64,000 nt of DNA, from NCBI GenBank assembly GCA_023958095.1, contig JAMLGJ010000007.1, positions 1 to 64,000 of the forward strand. Direction: 5' to 3'. Numbering within the stretch: the stretch's first letter is position 1; each line of letters begins with the position of its first letter. The notes under the pieces are model-generated. The model saw only the letters and a list, made by a program, of their open reading frames with translations. It was not told where the DNA came from and did not search any database. Shown one piece after another: positions 16,488 through 24,237 of the stretch. Source of the DNA: Microthrixaceae bacterium. Lineage in GTDB: Bacteria > Actinomycetota > Acidimicrobiia > Acidimicrobiales > Microtrichaceae. Both the position numbers and the translations under genes were made by a program.

Positions 16488-17797
16488 CCACCCGAATGCA
16501 GCCCCCCACGATCAGTTCGCCGGAACAGCATCGCGTCAGGGCATCGTCCGCGACGACGAGGCGTCGTTTCATGGCCGGCAGCCTCACCGCAGCGGCCGGT
16601 GCGGTGGCGTTGCCCGCATTCTCCCCGGATGTCGCGGCCGCCGCCCCCTACAACGGCAACACGCTGGTGTCGATGTTCCTGCGCGGTGGGTGCGACGGGC
16701 TGTCGCTCTTCCCGCCGGTCGGGCACCCCGCGTACTTCGATGCGCGGCCAGCCGTGGCGGTCCCGGCGGAGGCGGCTCTGCCATTGTCGGGTCCCGGTGC
16801 AGATGGCGATTTCGGTTGGCACCCCGGTGCGACGAAACTCAGCGCGCTCTTCGACGCAGGTCGCGTGGCGGTGGTGCCGGCGGCTGGTTCCCCTGATCAC
16901 TCGCGGTCGCACTTCGACTGCCAGGACGGAATCGACAAGGGCGTTCCCGACAACCGGCTGTCCCGTCACGACGGCTGGATCGGCCGGTTCCTCGCTTCCA
17001 CCTCCTCCGGCGACCACCCGCTCCGGGCGTTCAGTGCCGGCAGCGGCCTCGCACCTGCCATGCGCGGCTACCCGGGCATCTCCGCCTCGTCGGTCGACCA
17101 GCTCGGCCTGAGCACCTGGGGCGAGGACCCGGAGTGGGTGATGGACATGCTCGCCAGCGGGTACACCGCAGATGCAGCCGGAGCGGACCTGGCCGGCTGG
17201 GCGGGTACGACCCTCGGCGCGCTCGGCGAACTCGCCCCGCTCGTCGCAGCGGGCGGTGACCTTCCCGATGGCTGGCCAACCTCCTCGACCGGGCGCCTCT
17301 TCTTCACCCTGGCCCGCCTGCTCGAGGAGGGGTTTCCGGTCCAGGCCGCCACCCTCGACGTGGGCGGCTGGGACCATCACGACCAGATGGGCGACGCCAC
17401 CGATGTGAACGGCCGGACACGGCGGCAGATCGCGATGCTCGACGAAGCGGTGGGGGCCTTCATGGCCCGCATGGATGCCGCCGGTCTGGGCGAACGCGTC
17501 ACGCTCGTGGCGATGACCGAGTTCGGCAGGCGTGTCGCGGAGAACTCCTCGGGCGGAGCCGACCACGGCCACGCCGCACCGATGCTGGTGGTGGGCGGCG
17601 GTGTGGTGCCCGGGGTCCACGGGGGGTACCCGGGGGTCTCCCCTGACGATCTGGACCGGGGAGACCTGGCGGTGACCGTCGACCAGCGAACCGTGCTGAG
17701 CGAGCTGCTCGCGAAACGACTCGGGGCGGGAGACCTCGCAGCGGTGTTCCCCGGCTTCGACACCGCACCGGCGGGGTTCCTCGGCGTCGCGAGCTGA
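16484..17797 (+). CDS. DUF1501 family Tat-exported protein
   Basis: 437 aa, ATG 16484 overlapping the DUF1800 stop. Tat signal TTRRRFMAGSLTAAAGAVALP (about 24-44) with likely cleavage after AAAA. DUF1501 belongs to the alkaline-phosphatase/sulfatase-like superfamily: VSMFLRGGCDGLSLF, PDHSRSHFDCQDGID, TLDVGGWDHHDQMG and TEFGRRVAENSSGGADHGHA are the conserved blocks, including candidate metal-binding His/Asp residues. It is paired with DUF1800 in an operon. Codons 7-13 contain the 21-base half-palindrome also found at 82-102. Confidence 0.92.
   Translation: MTTRMQPPTISSPEQHRVRASSATTRRRFMAGSLTAAAGAVALPAFSPDVAAAAPYNGNTLVSMFLRGGCDGLSLFPPVGHPAYFDARPAVAVPAEAALPLSGPGADGDFGWHPGATKLSALFDAGRVAVVPAAGSPDHSRSHFDCQDGIDKGVPDNRLSRHDGWIGRFLASTSSGDHPLRAFSAGSGLAPAMRGYPGISASSVDQLGLSTWGEDPEWVMDMLASGYTADAAGADLAGWAGTTLGALGELAPLVAAGGDLPDGWPTSSTGRLFFTLARLLEEGFPVQAATLDVGGWDHHDQMGDATDVNGRTRRQIAMLDEAVGAFMARMDAAGLGERVTLVAMTEFGRRVAENSSGGADHGHAAPMLVVGGGVVPGVHGGYPGVSPDDLDRGDLAVTVDQRTVLSELLAKRLGAGDLAAVFPGFDTAPAGFLGVAS
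16502..16522. repeat. Half-palindrome repeat inside the DUF1501 gene
   Basis: Identical over 21 bases to 82-102 and similar to the right arm of the 49-bp palindromes. It lies in the coding region (residues 7-13), before the Tat signal, where sequence constraint is weak. Confidence 0.5.
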
Positions 17798-17822
17798 GCT
17801 GGCAGGACACCTCCAACGCTGC

Positions 17823-17871
17823 GAACTGATCGTCGTGGTGCCGACCTGTCGGGCACCACGACGATCATTTC
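17823..17871. repeat. 49-bp palindrome, copy 2
   Basis: Same 20-bp arms and 9-nt loop as copy 1, with one arm mismatch (ATTTC for AGTTC). It begins 25 bp after the DUF1501 stop; flanking GC/GC extends the stem to 17821-17873. No T-run follows. Confidence 0.9.
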
Positions 17872-17890
17872 GCAAGGGGGGTGGTGCTGG

Positions 17891-17896
17891 CAGGAT
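17891..17896 (+). promoter_or_regulatory. Candidate -10 box for the enoyl-CoA hydratase gene
   Basis: CAGGAT, 6 nt (GGGGCG) before ATG 17903; it matches the (T/C)ANNNT-N6 pattern. GGGG could also serve as a weak ribosome site. Confidence 0.35.
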
Positions 17897-17902
17897 GGGG
17901 CG

Positions 17903-18718
17903 ATGAGCACCCGGAGCGGACCCTACGAGCAGTTCGACGCACTGGAGATCGACCGACCCGCACCTGGGGTGTTGCGCATCACGCTCGACGCGCCGGGACT
18001 CAACTCGGTGGACCGGACGCTGCACCGCCAGCTTGCCGATGTCTGGCTCGCGGTGGACCGCGATCCCGACACCCGGGCGGCGGTCCTGCGCGGAGCCGGC
18101 CGGGCGCTCTCCGCCGGTGGCAGCTTCGAGCTGATCGACGACATGATCGGGGACTTCGCCGACCGGACGCTCGTGCTGCGCGAGGCCCGTGACCTCGTGT
18201 TCAACGTGATCGACTGCTCCAAGCCCGTGGTCTCGGCGATACACGGACCCGCGGTCGGGGCGGGACTCGTGGCGGCGCTTCTGGCGGACGTCTCGGTGGC
18301 CGGCCGGTCGGCCCGCATCATCGACGGACACACCCGGCTCGGGGTGGCGGCCGGGGACCATGCAGCGATCTGCTGGCCGTTGCTGTGCGGCATGGCCAAG
18401 GCCAAGTACTACCTGTTGACCTGCGAGCCGCTCACCGGAGAGGAGGCCGAGCGAATCGGCCTGGTGAGCATGTGCGTCGACGACGAGGAGGTCCAGCAGA
18501 AGGCCCTGGAGGTGGCGGAGAACCTGGCCGGAGGCTCGCAGTCGGCGATCCGCTGGACCAAGCACGCCCTCAACAACTGGTACCGGGACCACAGCTCCAT
18601 ATTCGACGCCTCGTGGGGTCTGGAGTTCTACGGATTCGGTGGCCCCGACGTGCGCGAGGGGCTCGAGTCGCACCGCGAGAAGCGCCCTCCCCGCTTCGAC
18701 GGACCCACGAGCGAGTGA
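17903..18718 (+). CDS. Enoyl-CoA hydratase/isomerase family protein
   Basis: 271 aa crotonase fold. Segments: [20 protein letters not shown] (oxyanion-hole strand), [27 protein letters not shown], and [46 protein letters not shown]. The usual first catalytic Glu position is replaced (GVAAGDHA), so it may be an isomerase or act on an unusual acyl-CoA rather than a classical hydratase. Cytosolic. It stands alone between a palindrome and the DHPS-like gene; a fatty-acid or sterol side-chain role is plausible given the wider region. Confidence 0.88.
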   Translation: MSTRSGPYEQFDALEIDRPAPGVLRITLDAPGLNSVDRTLHRQLADVWLAVDRDPDTRAAVLRGAGRALSAGGSFELIDDMIGDFADRTLVLREARDLVFNVIDCSKPVVSAIHGPAVGAGLVAALLADVSVAGRSARIIDGHTRLGVAAGDHAAICWPLLCGMAKAKYYLLTCEPLTGEEAERIGLVSMCVDDEEVQQKALEVAENLAGGSQSAIRWTKHALNNWYRDHSSIFDASWGLEFYGFGGPDVREGLESHREKRPPRFDGPTSE

Positions 18719-18751
18719 GGGTCTCCGGGGCGCGCCGCGGTTCCCAGTGGC

Positions 18752-18757
18752 TACCGT
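18752..18757 (+). promoter_or_regulatory. Candidate -10 box upstream of the leader ORF
   Basis: TACCGT, 8 nt before ATG 18766 of a 14-codon ORF that ends on the DHPS-like start codon. Confidence 0.4.
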
Positions 18758-18765
18758 GGGCGCCG

Positions 18766-18810
18766 ATGCACTCAGGGGAAGCACCCGTCGACCAGGTCGC
18801 ACGACGGTGA
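18766..18810 (+). CDS. 14-aa leader ORF coupled to the DHPS-like gene
   Basis: ATG 18766 to TGA 18808-18810 encodes MHSGEAPVDQVARR. The stop overlaps GTG 18807 of the next gene (GTGA), and a TACCGT box lies just upstream with no ribosome site. This is what a leaderless leader peptide that brings ribosomes to the next gene by termination-reinitiation would look like. There is no conservation evidence, so it is tentative. Confidence 0.4.
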   Translation: MHSGEAPVDQVARR

Positions 18811-19670
18811 CCCGCGAGCCGGCGAGGGCGGTCACGCCGCTGATCATGGGTGTGGTGAACGCATCCATCGACTCACTCACCGGAGGGGTCGACGCCGCTC
18901 GTGCCAAGGAGCTGGCCCGTTCCATGGTGGGCTCCGGTGCGAGCATCCTCGACTGCGGAGGGCAGTCGCTGCGCACCGACCGGCGAGAGCTCACCGTGCA
19001 GGAGGAGCTCACCACGTTGCTTCCCGTCGTGGAGGCGGTGGCGGCCGCCTGCCCGGACACGACGATCTCGGTGGACACCTACCGCGCCGAGGTGGCTGAA
19101 GCCGCCCTCGATGCCGGCGCGTCGATCGTCAATGACCCGTCCGGGCTGCTCGACCCGGCGATGGCCGAACTCGTCGCCGAGCGGCGGGTCCAGCTCGTGG
19201 TCGCCTACAGCCGTGCCACCCCGAAAGTGCGAATGACCCGCGACCGGTTGGTGGCCAACCCGATGGCCGACGCGATCGCGTTCCTGCGCGACCGGCTGGG
19301 GAGGCTCGACGAGGCGGGGGTGCGCAGGGACCAGCTGGTGCTCGACCCGGGTCCGGACCTGGGCAAGTCACCGGAGCAGTCGATCCAGGTGCTCCGCGGC
19401 GCTCCCCGCCTGCGTGCCGCGCTCGGGGTGCAACGGGTCCTGTGGCCGGTGTCGCGCAAGGACTTCGTCGGGGCGCTCGTGCACCGGTTTCCCTCGGGTC
19501 GTGACCCCGGTACCTATGGGGCGTTGTCCGCCATCGAGCTGGCCCCGGGGGACATCGTCCGGGTGCACGACGTGGCGGGCGTGTCGGACTTCTTCACGGT
19601 CCGCCGTGCCCTGCTGGACGGCCACGAGGGGACACTCGACCTTCCCGAGAAGTACCGCTACGACCCCTAG
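18807..19670 (+). CDS. Dihydropteroate synthase-like protein
   Basis: 287 aa from GTG 18807. A pterin-binding TIM barrel with recognisable DHPS blocks: MGVVNASIDSLTGG (normally MGVVNxTPDSFSDGG), SILDCGGQSLRT, ISVDTYRAEVAEAALDAGASIVNDPSG, LVLDPGPDLGKSPEQ, VSRKDFVGAL and IVRVHDV. Many family residues are altered (Cys in DCGGQS, loss of TPDSF), so it may be a divergent second DHPS like mycobacterial FolP2 rather than the main folate enzyme. No other folate gene is nearby. No ribosome site precedes it; initiation may depend on the 14-codon ORF that overlaps its start. Confidence 0.75.
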   Translation: MTREPARAVTPLIMGVVNASIDSLTGGVDAARAKELARSMVGSGASILDCGGQSLRTDRRELTVQEELTTLLPVVEAVAAACPDTTISVDTYRAEVAEAALDAGASIVNDPSGLLDPAMAELVAERRVQLVVAYSRATPKVRMTRDRLVANPMADAIAFLRDRLGRLDEAGVRRDQLVLDPGPDLGKSPEQSIQVLRGAPRLRAALGVQRVLWPVSRKDFVGALVHRFPSGRDPGTYGALSAIELAPGDIVRVHDVAGVSDFFTVRRALLDGHEGTLDLPEKYRYDP

Positions 19671-19701
19671 CCGATCCGGGTGCGCAGAACCTGCCGGGTG
19701 C

Positions 19702-20568
19702 TCAGACCACCCGCGGCAGGCCCATCGGGTTGGGGAAGGGGACCCAGCCCGTGTCCACCACGGAGGCGGCGATCGGGATGAGGCAGTCCCTGAGGTGTTC
19801 GCGGCCGCTCTCCCCGATGCCGGCGAAGGGTGGAGACGCCAGCTCGTCGGTTCGTGCCTCCAGGTGGGCGTGCAGTTTCCTGCCACGTTCGCTGAGGCCT
19901 CCCCCGGTCTCGAGCAGGCCGGCCGAGCGCAGGGTGGTGAGGGAATCGGTCCAGTCGGTGTCGCTCCAGCCGCGGGCGGAGCGGAGGAGCTCCTCGGCGG
20001 GTCCCCCGAGTTCGCCGCGCGATGCCAGTGCCAGCAGGTGGGCCTCGCAGCCGCCCACACCCTCGGAGGTGAGCACCGCCAGATGGCCGTCCCCGCGGTG
20101 TTCCCGCAGCGTGGTCAGCATCTGCCACAGGTCGGCCACCGGATCCTCGAACGGTGTCACGTCCTTGTTCGCCGCGAACAGCGGACGTCCGGCCGGTTCG
20201 CACACCTCGAGTGCCTTGTCGAGCACGCCGAGCAGTTGGTCGGCGACGTCGTCCACCTCGGCGAGTGCCTCCCGCAGCGCAGCCGCGGCTGCGGACGCCC
20301 GGCCCTCCACCGCCGCACCGGGTTCGACGAAATCCCAGGCGTCGGGGATCGCCCGTTCGACCATCCCCGGTGCGAACCCGCCGAAGGCAGCGGTGACGAC
20401 CGCCGCTCCCACGGCTCCCATCGGGGCAGCACGCGCCCCGAAGTAGCCCATCCAGAAGCCCTTGAAGCCGAGGTCCTGGTTGGCCCGGGCACACCCGGGC
20501 GCGAAGTACGTGACGGCATGGGTGGACTCGATCAGGTGCCAGAGGTCCCGGGACTCCGATGGGTGCAT
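19702..20568 (-). CDS. SCO6745-like protein
   Basis: 288 aa from ATG 20568 (GTG 20574 is possible). All-helical protein with segments HAVTYFAPGCARANQDLGFKGFWMGYFGARAAPMG, a central Arg/Glu-rich part, and a C-terminal winged-helix-like stretch (WTDSLTTLRSAGLLETGGGLSERG) resembling MarR-type DNA-binding domains. This pattern matches the actinobacterial SCO6745 family of unknown function. It ends 32 bp from the DHPS-like stop (convergent) and is divergent from the O-methyltransferase. Cytosolic; role unknown. Confidence 0.75.
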   Translation of the reverse strand: MHPSESRDLWHLIESTHAVTYFAPGCARANQDLGFKGFWMGYFGARAAPMGAVGAAVVTAAFGGFAPGMVERAIPDAWDFVEPGAAVEGRASAAAAALREALAEVDDVADQLLGVLDKALEVCEPAGRPLFAANKDVTPFEDPVADLWQMLTTLREHRGDGHLAVLTSEGVGGCEAHLLALASRGELGGPAEELLRSARGWSDTDWTDSLTTLRSAGLLETGGGLSERGRKLHAHLEARTDELASPPFAGIGESGREHLRDCLIPIAASVVDTGWVPFPNPMGLPRVV

Positions 20569-20653
20569 GGTCACATCATTGCCCGCAGGACGCCTCTACG
20601 TCGGTCCGGGTGCCGCGGGCTGCGGGCGCGGCTCCGCCCGAGGTGGCGCGGGC

Positions 20654-20659
20654 TAGCTT
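20654..20659 (+). promoter_or_regulatory. Candidate -10 box for the O-methyltransferase
   Basis: TAGCTT about 40 nt before ATG 20699. In contrast to the leaderless genes, this leader contains a strong GGAGGA ribosome site at 20690-20695. Confidence 0.3.
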
Positions 20660-20698
20660 CGCGGTGCCCGAACGAGCGGTACCCGAGCAGGAGGACCG

Positions 20699-21361
20699 AT
20701 GGCAGGCAAGGGGATCACCATGAACGAGGAACTCGCTGCCTACCTCGTCGCACACTGCGACCCGCCGCGCAGCGGGGTCCACAACCGCCTCATCGAGCAC
20801 ACCGCGGAGCTGATGGGCGACCTGTCGGTGATGCAGGTGGCACCCGAGCAGGGGCCGTGGCTCACTTTCATGGCACGGCTGATCGGAGCGAGGCGTGCGG
20901 TCGAGGTCGGCACCTTCACCGGCTACTCCGCCCTGTGCATCGCGGAGGGGCTGGCCGAACCGGCGCGCCTCACCTGTTTCGACATCAGCTCGGAGTTCGT
21001 GGACGTGGGCCGGCCGTTCTGGGCGGAGGCCGGCGTGGCCGACCGGATCGAGGTCGTGATCGGACCCGCATCGGAGAACCTTGCGGACCTGAGGGCGGAC
21101 GAGACCATCGACCTGGCCTTCATCGATGCCGACAAGACCGGCTACGCCGCCTACTACGAGGAGCTGCTCCCCAGGATCCGCCCCGGAGGTCTCCTGATCG
21201 CCGACAACACCCTGTGGTCCGGCCGGGTGGTGGACGCCGACGTGACCGACGAGGACACCGAGGCGATCCGTGCCTTCAACGACATGGTCGTTGCCGACGA
21301 GCGTGTCGATGCCCTTCTCGTGAACATCGGCGACGGGCTCATGCTCGCCCGCAAGCGCTGA
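20699..21361 (+). CDS. SAM-dependent O-methyltransferase, CCoAOMT type
   Basis: 220 aa with GGAGGA 4 nt before the ATG. Rossmann-like class I methyltransferase: SAM loop VEVGTFTGYSALCIAEGL (about 69-86), acidic loop CFDISSEFVDVG, metal and substrate motif LAFIDADKTGYAAYYEELLPRIRPGGLLIADNTLW. The DADK and DN residues match the divalent-metal site of catechol/caffeoyl-CoA O-methyltransferases. The substrate is unknown; bacterial members methylate catechols or small phenolics. Cytosolic. Confidence 0.92.
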   Translation: MAGKGITMNEELAAYLVAHCDPPRSGVHNRLIEHTAELMGDLSVMQVAPEQGPWLTFMARLIGARRAVEVGTFTGYSALCIAEGLAEPARLTCFDISSEFVDVGRPFWAEAGVADRIEVVIGPASENLADLRADETIDLAFIDADKTGYAAYYEELLPRIRPGGLLIADNTLWSGRVVDADVTDEDTEAIRAFNDMVVADERVDALLVNIGDGLMLARKR

Positions 21362-21429
21362 GCGGGGCCGGCAACCCGGAGCGGCGCAGCGGTTCGCCGC
21401 GGGCCTCCGCAACCGACAAGCATGGGGGA

Positions 21430-23469
21430 GTGGCCCCTGATCTGAACCCGTTGACCTCGCCGGTCGGGATCGGCACTGCCGAGGCACCCAGCCGCGTCCT
21501 GTTCGGCCCGCACGAGACGAACCTGGCCCGTGGGCGTGCCATCTCGGAACGCCATGTGGCCTACTACCAGCGCCGCGCTGCCGGCGGGGCGGGTGTGGTG
21601 GTGACCGAGGAGGCCTCGGTCCATGAATCCGACTGGCCGTACGAGCGTGCCCCGTTGGCCAGTGAGTGCGCCACCGGTTGGAGGGACGTGGCGCAAGCCT
21701 GTGGCCGACACGGCACCGTGGTCCTCGCGGCGCTCGGCCACGCCGGTGGGCAGGGGACCTCGCACTGGTCCCAACGGGAACTGTGGGCCCCCGGTCGGGT
21801 GCCGGAGGTGAACACCCGTGAGGTCCCCAAGGAGATGGAGGATCCCGACATCGAGGCGGTGATCGCCGGCTTCGCCCGGGCCGCGGCGGCGGCCATGGAC
21901 GCAGGCTGTCACGGCGTCGAGATCAACGCCGGCCAGTACTCACTGGCACGCCAGTTCCTGTCGGGGCTCACCAACACCCGTGGGGACGTCTGGGGTGAGG
22001 ACCGCACGCTGTTCCTCCGCAGGGTGCTGTCGGAGGTGCGCAGTGCGATCGGCGGCGACGCCGTGCTCGGGTTGCGCCTCAGTTGCGACGAACTGGCTCC
22101 GTGGGCCGGGATCACTCCCGAACAGGCCCCCGGCCTCGCAGCGGAGCTCGTACTCGGACACCCCGGTGCCGACCGAGCCGCGCGGGGCGCGCCCGATGGT
22201 GCGGGGCCGGGTGGGGTTGGGGGCAACGGCGGGACGCCACAGGTCGACGTCCTGACGGTCGTACGCGGTTCGATCTACTCCGCCGGGGCGACCCGCCCGG
22301 ATGGGCACACCGAGGAGGGTTTCAACCGGGACCTGGCCGCTGCTGTGGCCGACGCGGTCCACGGGGCCTCCGGTGGCCGCACGCTGGTCGTGGCGCAGGG
22401 GTCGATCGTGGAGCCCGCGATGGCGGCGGAGGTCCTCACCGGGAGTCGTGTGGGCGCCGTCGAGATGACCCGTGCCCTGATCGCCGATTCCGAGCTGGTG
22501 TCGAAGGTCCGTTCGGCACATCCCGAGCGGGTCCGGCCATGTGTGCTGTGCAACCAGATGTGCGCGGTGCGCGACAACCGCAACCCGATCGTGAGTTGTG
22601 TGGTGGATCCGTTCTCCGGTCACGAGACCGCTGAGTGGATCCCCGGGGACCCAGCTGCGATCAGGCGTGAGGTGACGGTGGTGGGTGGTGGCCCGGCCGG
22701 CATGGAAGCGGCGCGGGTGGCGGCGACCCTCGGGCACTCGGTGCGACTCAGGGAACGCTCCGGGAACGTCGGTGGGCGTCTGTCGGTCGTGGCGGCACAG
22801 CCCGGACGCCACCGCTTCGCGAAGTTCGCGCGCTGGCTCGAGGCCGAGTGCCGTCGGCTGGGCGTGGAGCTGCTCACGGGCTCCGAGGTGGCACCCCCTG
22901 ATGTGGGTGATCCCCGCAACGTGGTGTTCGCCACCGGGGGGCGCCCGGGGGAGCGGACCTATTCGGTCACCCCGGCGGCCGTGGTGGTGGATGCCGAGGA
23001 GGTCCTCGCCGATCCGGATGCGGTCCCCGAGGGGGACGTGCTGGTCTGGGACCCCATCGGGGGCCCCACCGGTGTGGCGGTTGCCGAGGTGCTCTCCGGG
23101 GTGGGGGAGCGCACGGTGCACCTTGCGACCCAGGACTACATCGTGGGCAACGAACTGGCTCGCAGCGGCGACCTCGGACCCGCCAACGCGAGGCTGGCCG
23201 GATCGGGTGTCGTGATGCACCGCCGCCGCATGCTGCGCAAGGTCCGCAAGACCGACGCGGTGCTGGCCGACCGGTTCTCGGAGGCCACCGAGGAGGTCGC
23301 GGTGCGCTGGGTCGTGGACTGCGGCCACCGGCTGCCGGAGGATTCGCTGGCCGCGACGCTGCGGGAGTCGAGTGGCCATCCGGTGGCCGTCGCCGGCGAC
23401 GCGATCGCGCCTCGCACGGTTGCAGAAGCAGTCTTGGAGGGTCGTCGGCGTGCATTGGAGATCGACTGA
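21430..23469 (+). CDS. Mycofactocin-system FadH/OYE family oxidoreductase 2
   Basis: 679 aa from GTG 21430, close to the usual length of 2,4-dienoyl-CoA-reductase-like enzymes. An N-terminal FMN TIM barrel (RVLFGPHETNLARGRAISERHVAYY, VTEEASVHESDWPYERAPLA, GVEINAGQYSLARQFLSGLTN) is followed by a [4Fe-4S] Cys cluster (CVLCNQMC and a later SC) and a C-terminal FAD/NAD domain (VVGGGPAGMEAARVAATLG). The N-terminal block closely matches what I recall of the mycofactocin-associated OYE type 2 family. Odd: a Gly/Pro-rich insertion (about 240-272) before VDVLTVVRGS. Its partner, type 1, is at 35635. The substrate is unknown. Confidence 0.85.
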   Translation: MAPDLNPLTSPVGIGTAEAPSRVLFGPHETNLARGRAISERHVAYYQRRAAGGAGVVVTEEASVHESDWPYERAPLASECATGWRDVAQACGRHGTVVLAALGHAGGQGTSHWSQRELWAPGRVPEVNTREVPKEMEDPDIEAVIAGFARAAAAAMDAGCHGVEINAGQYSLARQFLSGLTNTRGDVWGEDRTLFLRRVLSEVRSAIGGDAVLGLRLSCDELAPWAGITPEQAPGLAAELVLGHPGADRAARGAPDGAGPGGVGGNGGTPQVDVLTVVRGSIYSAGATRPDGHTEEGFNRDLAAAVADAVHGASGGRTLVVAQGSIVEPAMAAEVLTGSRVGAVEMTRALIADSELVSKVRSAHPERVRPCVLCNQMCAVRDNRNPIVSCVVDPFSGHETAEWIPGDPAAIRREVTVVGGGPAGMEAARVAATLGHSVRLRERSGNVGGRLSVVAAQPGRHRFAKFARWLEAECRRLGVELLTGSEVAPPDVGDPRNVVFATGGRPGERTYSVTPAAVVVDAEEVLADPDAVPEGDVLVWDPIGGPTGVAVAEVLSGVGERTVHLATQDYIVGNELARSGDLGPANARLAGSGVVMHRRRMLRKVRKTDAVLADRFSEATEEVAVRWVVDCGHRLPEDSLAATLRESSGHPVAVAGDAIAPRTVAEAVLEGRRRALEID

Positions 23470-23512
23470 GGAGCACAGGCGGGAGCGGACTGGTTAATCA
23501 GTGCTGTAAGGG

Positions 23513-23518
23513 TTGACT
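23513..23518 (+). promoter_or_regulatory. Candidate -35 box of the heme lipoprotein promoter
   Basis: TTGACT, 17 bp before TAGACC (23536-23541), which would be the -10 box. The -10 lies inside the palindrome at 23530-23545, so a bound repressor would block the promoter. Confidence 0.5.
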
Positions 23519-23529
23519 GCGGAAGGTGT

Positions 23530-23545
23530 GTTAGGTAGACCTAAC
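23530..23545. promoter_or_regulatory. Palindromic operator GTTAGGTAGACCTAAC, copy 1
   Basis: Perfect 7-bp half-sites around AG. The half-site TTAGG is that of DtxR/IdeR boxes (19-bp TTAGGTTAGSCTAACCTAA), but the spacing is shorter, so it may be read by another iron regulator. A near-identical copy lies at 24690-24704 in front of the heme operon. Confidence 0.65.
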
Positions 23546-23592
23546 GCACATGTGGTCGGTGGTGTCGTCCGCGACGCGCACCGGCCACACGC

Positions 23593-23634
23593 CCGTAGGA
23601 GCAACTCCGTACGAGCAACCCCGTACAAGCAACA
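23593..23634 (+). repeat. Three tandem 14-bp repeats in a 5' leader
   Basis: CCGTAGGAGCAACT, CCGTACGAGCAACC and CCGTACAAGCAACA follow each other without gaps, between the operator and the ribosome site of the lipoprotein gene. They may be a protein- or RNA-binding array, or slippage. Confidence 0.8.
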
Positions 23635-23645
23635 GAGAGGCACTG

Positions 23646-24191
23646 ATGAAGACCAGGACAGCATCCATCGTCGCGGCCGTGGTCGTGGCGGCCCTCGGGC
23701 TCGCCGCATGCGCGCCCCCCGCCCCCACTCCCGACCCGAATGCACCCGACCACGTCGTGGAGGTGAGTCCGGGAGCCACACCGGACGCGATCGAGGTGTC
23801 CCCCGGCGACACGATCGAGGTCGTCGGGACCGGCTTCACCACCACCGGGAACCTCGGTGCCCGACCCCCTCTGGCCGGCCAGCCCGCCGGCGTGTACGTC
23901 ACCTTCGGTCGCTTCGGCGACCCGTGGAAGCCCTCCGAGGGCGCGTCGTCATCCGCACGCCAGATCATCGAGCAGAACTGGGCCCTGCCAACTCCTTCGT
24001 ACAACGCTCTGGGGGGCATCGCGGGTCTCGTGGAGATGGACGGTGACGGAGGATTCACGGTCCGGCTCACCGCGACCGAGGCCAGCGGCACGAATCCCCA
24101 GTACGGCATCGGCATCTACCCCGGCTCGGGCTCGGTGAACGCTGCCGAGGAGATCCTCGTGCCGGTGGAGTTCGCGGGTGGTGCTGCCTGA
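23646..24191 (+). CDS. Heme-locus lipoprotein, surface beta-domain A
   Basis: 181 aa, ATG 23646 after GAGAGG. Lipoprotein signal ending LAAC (Cys22), then a Pro-rich spacer and one beta-rich domain (about 35-178). It shares GVYVTFGRF, PWKPSEGA, SSARQ and GSGSVN-type blocks with residues 70-208 of the large surface protein at 29303. Family members are found in actinobacterial heme-uptake (HtaA-type) loci, so it probably binds heme or a heme protein at the cell surface; that is inference. It has its own promoter with the palindromic operator found at the divergent DUF2470/heme-operon promoter, suggesting shared iron control. Confidence 0.7.
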   Translation: MKTRTASIVAAVVVAALGLAACAPPAPTPDPNAPDHVVEVSPGATPDAIEVSPGDTIEVVGTGFTTTGNLGARPPLAGQPAGVYVTFGRFGDPWKPSEGASSSARQIIEQNWALPTPSYNALGGIAGLVEMDGDGGFTVRLTATEASGTNPQYGIGIYPGSGSVNAAEEILVPVEFAGGAA

Positions 24192-24237
24192 GGCGGCCAT
24201 TGAGGGCAGCAGGTGCTCGCAGGAGGGGGTCCGGGGT

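Noticed and set aside
16178-19078. A 966-codon open frame on the minus strand opposite DUF1800/DUF1501, enoyl-CoA hydratase and the DHPS-like gene
   Set aside because: It spans several well-supported plus-strand genes and has no family pattern; in high-G+C DNA antisense frames stay open because of third-codon G/C bias.
23531-23544. Classical 19-bp DtxR/IdeR box
   Set aside because: Half-sites fit but the palindrome is 14-16 bp with a 2-bp centre, not the 19-bp arrangement; only a DtxR-like label is justified.
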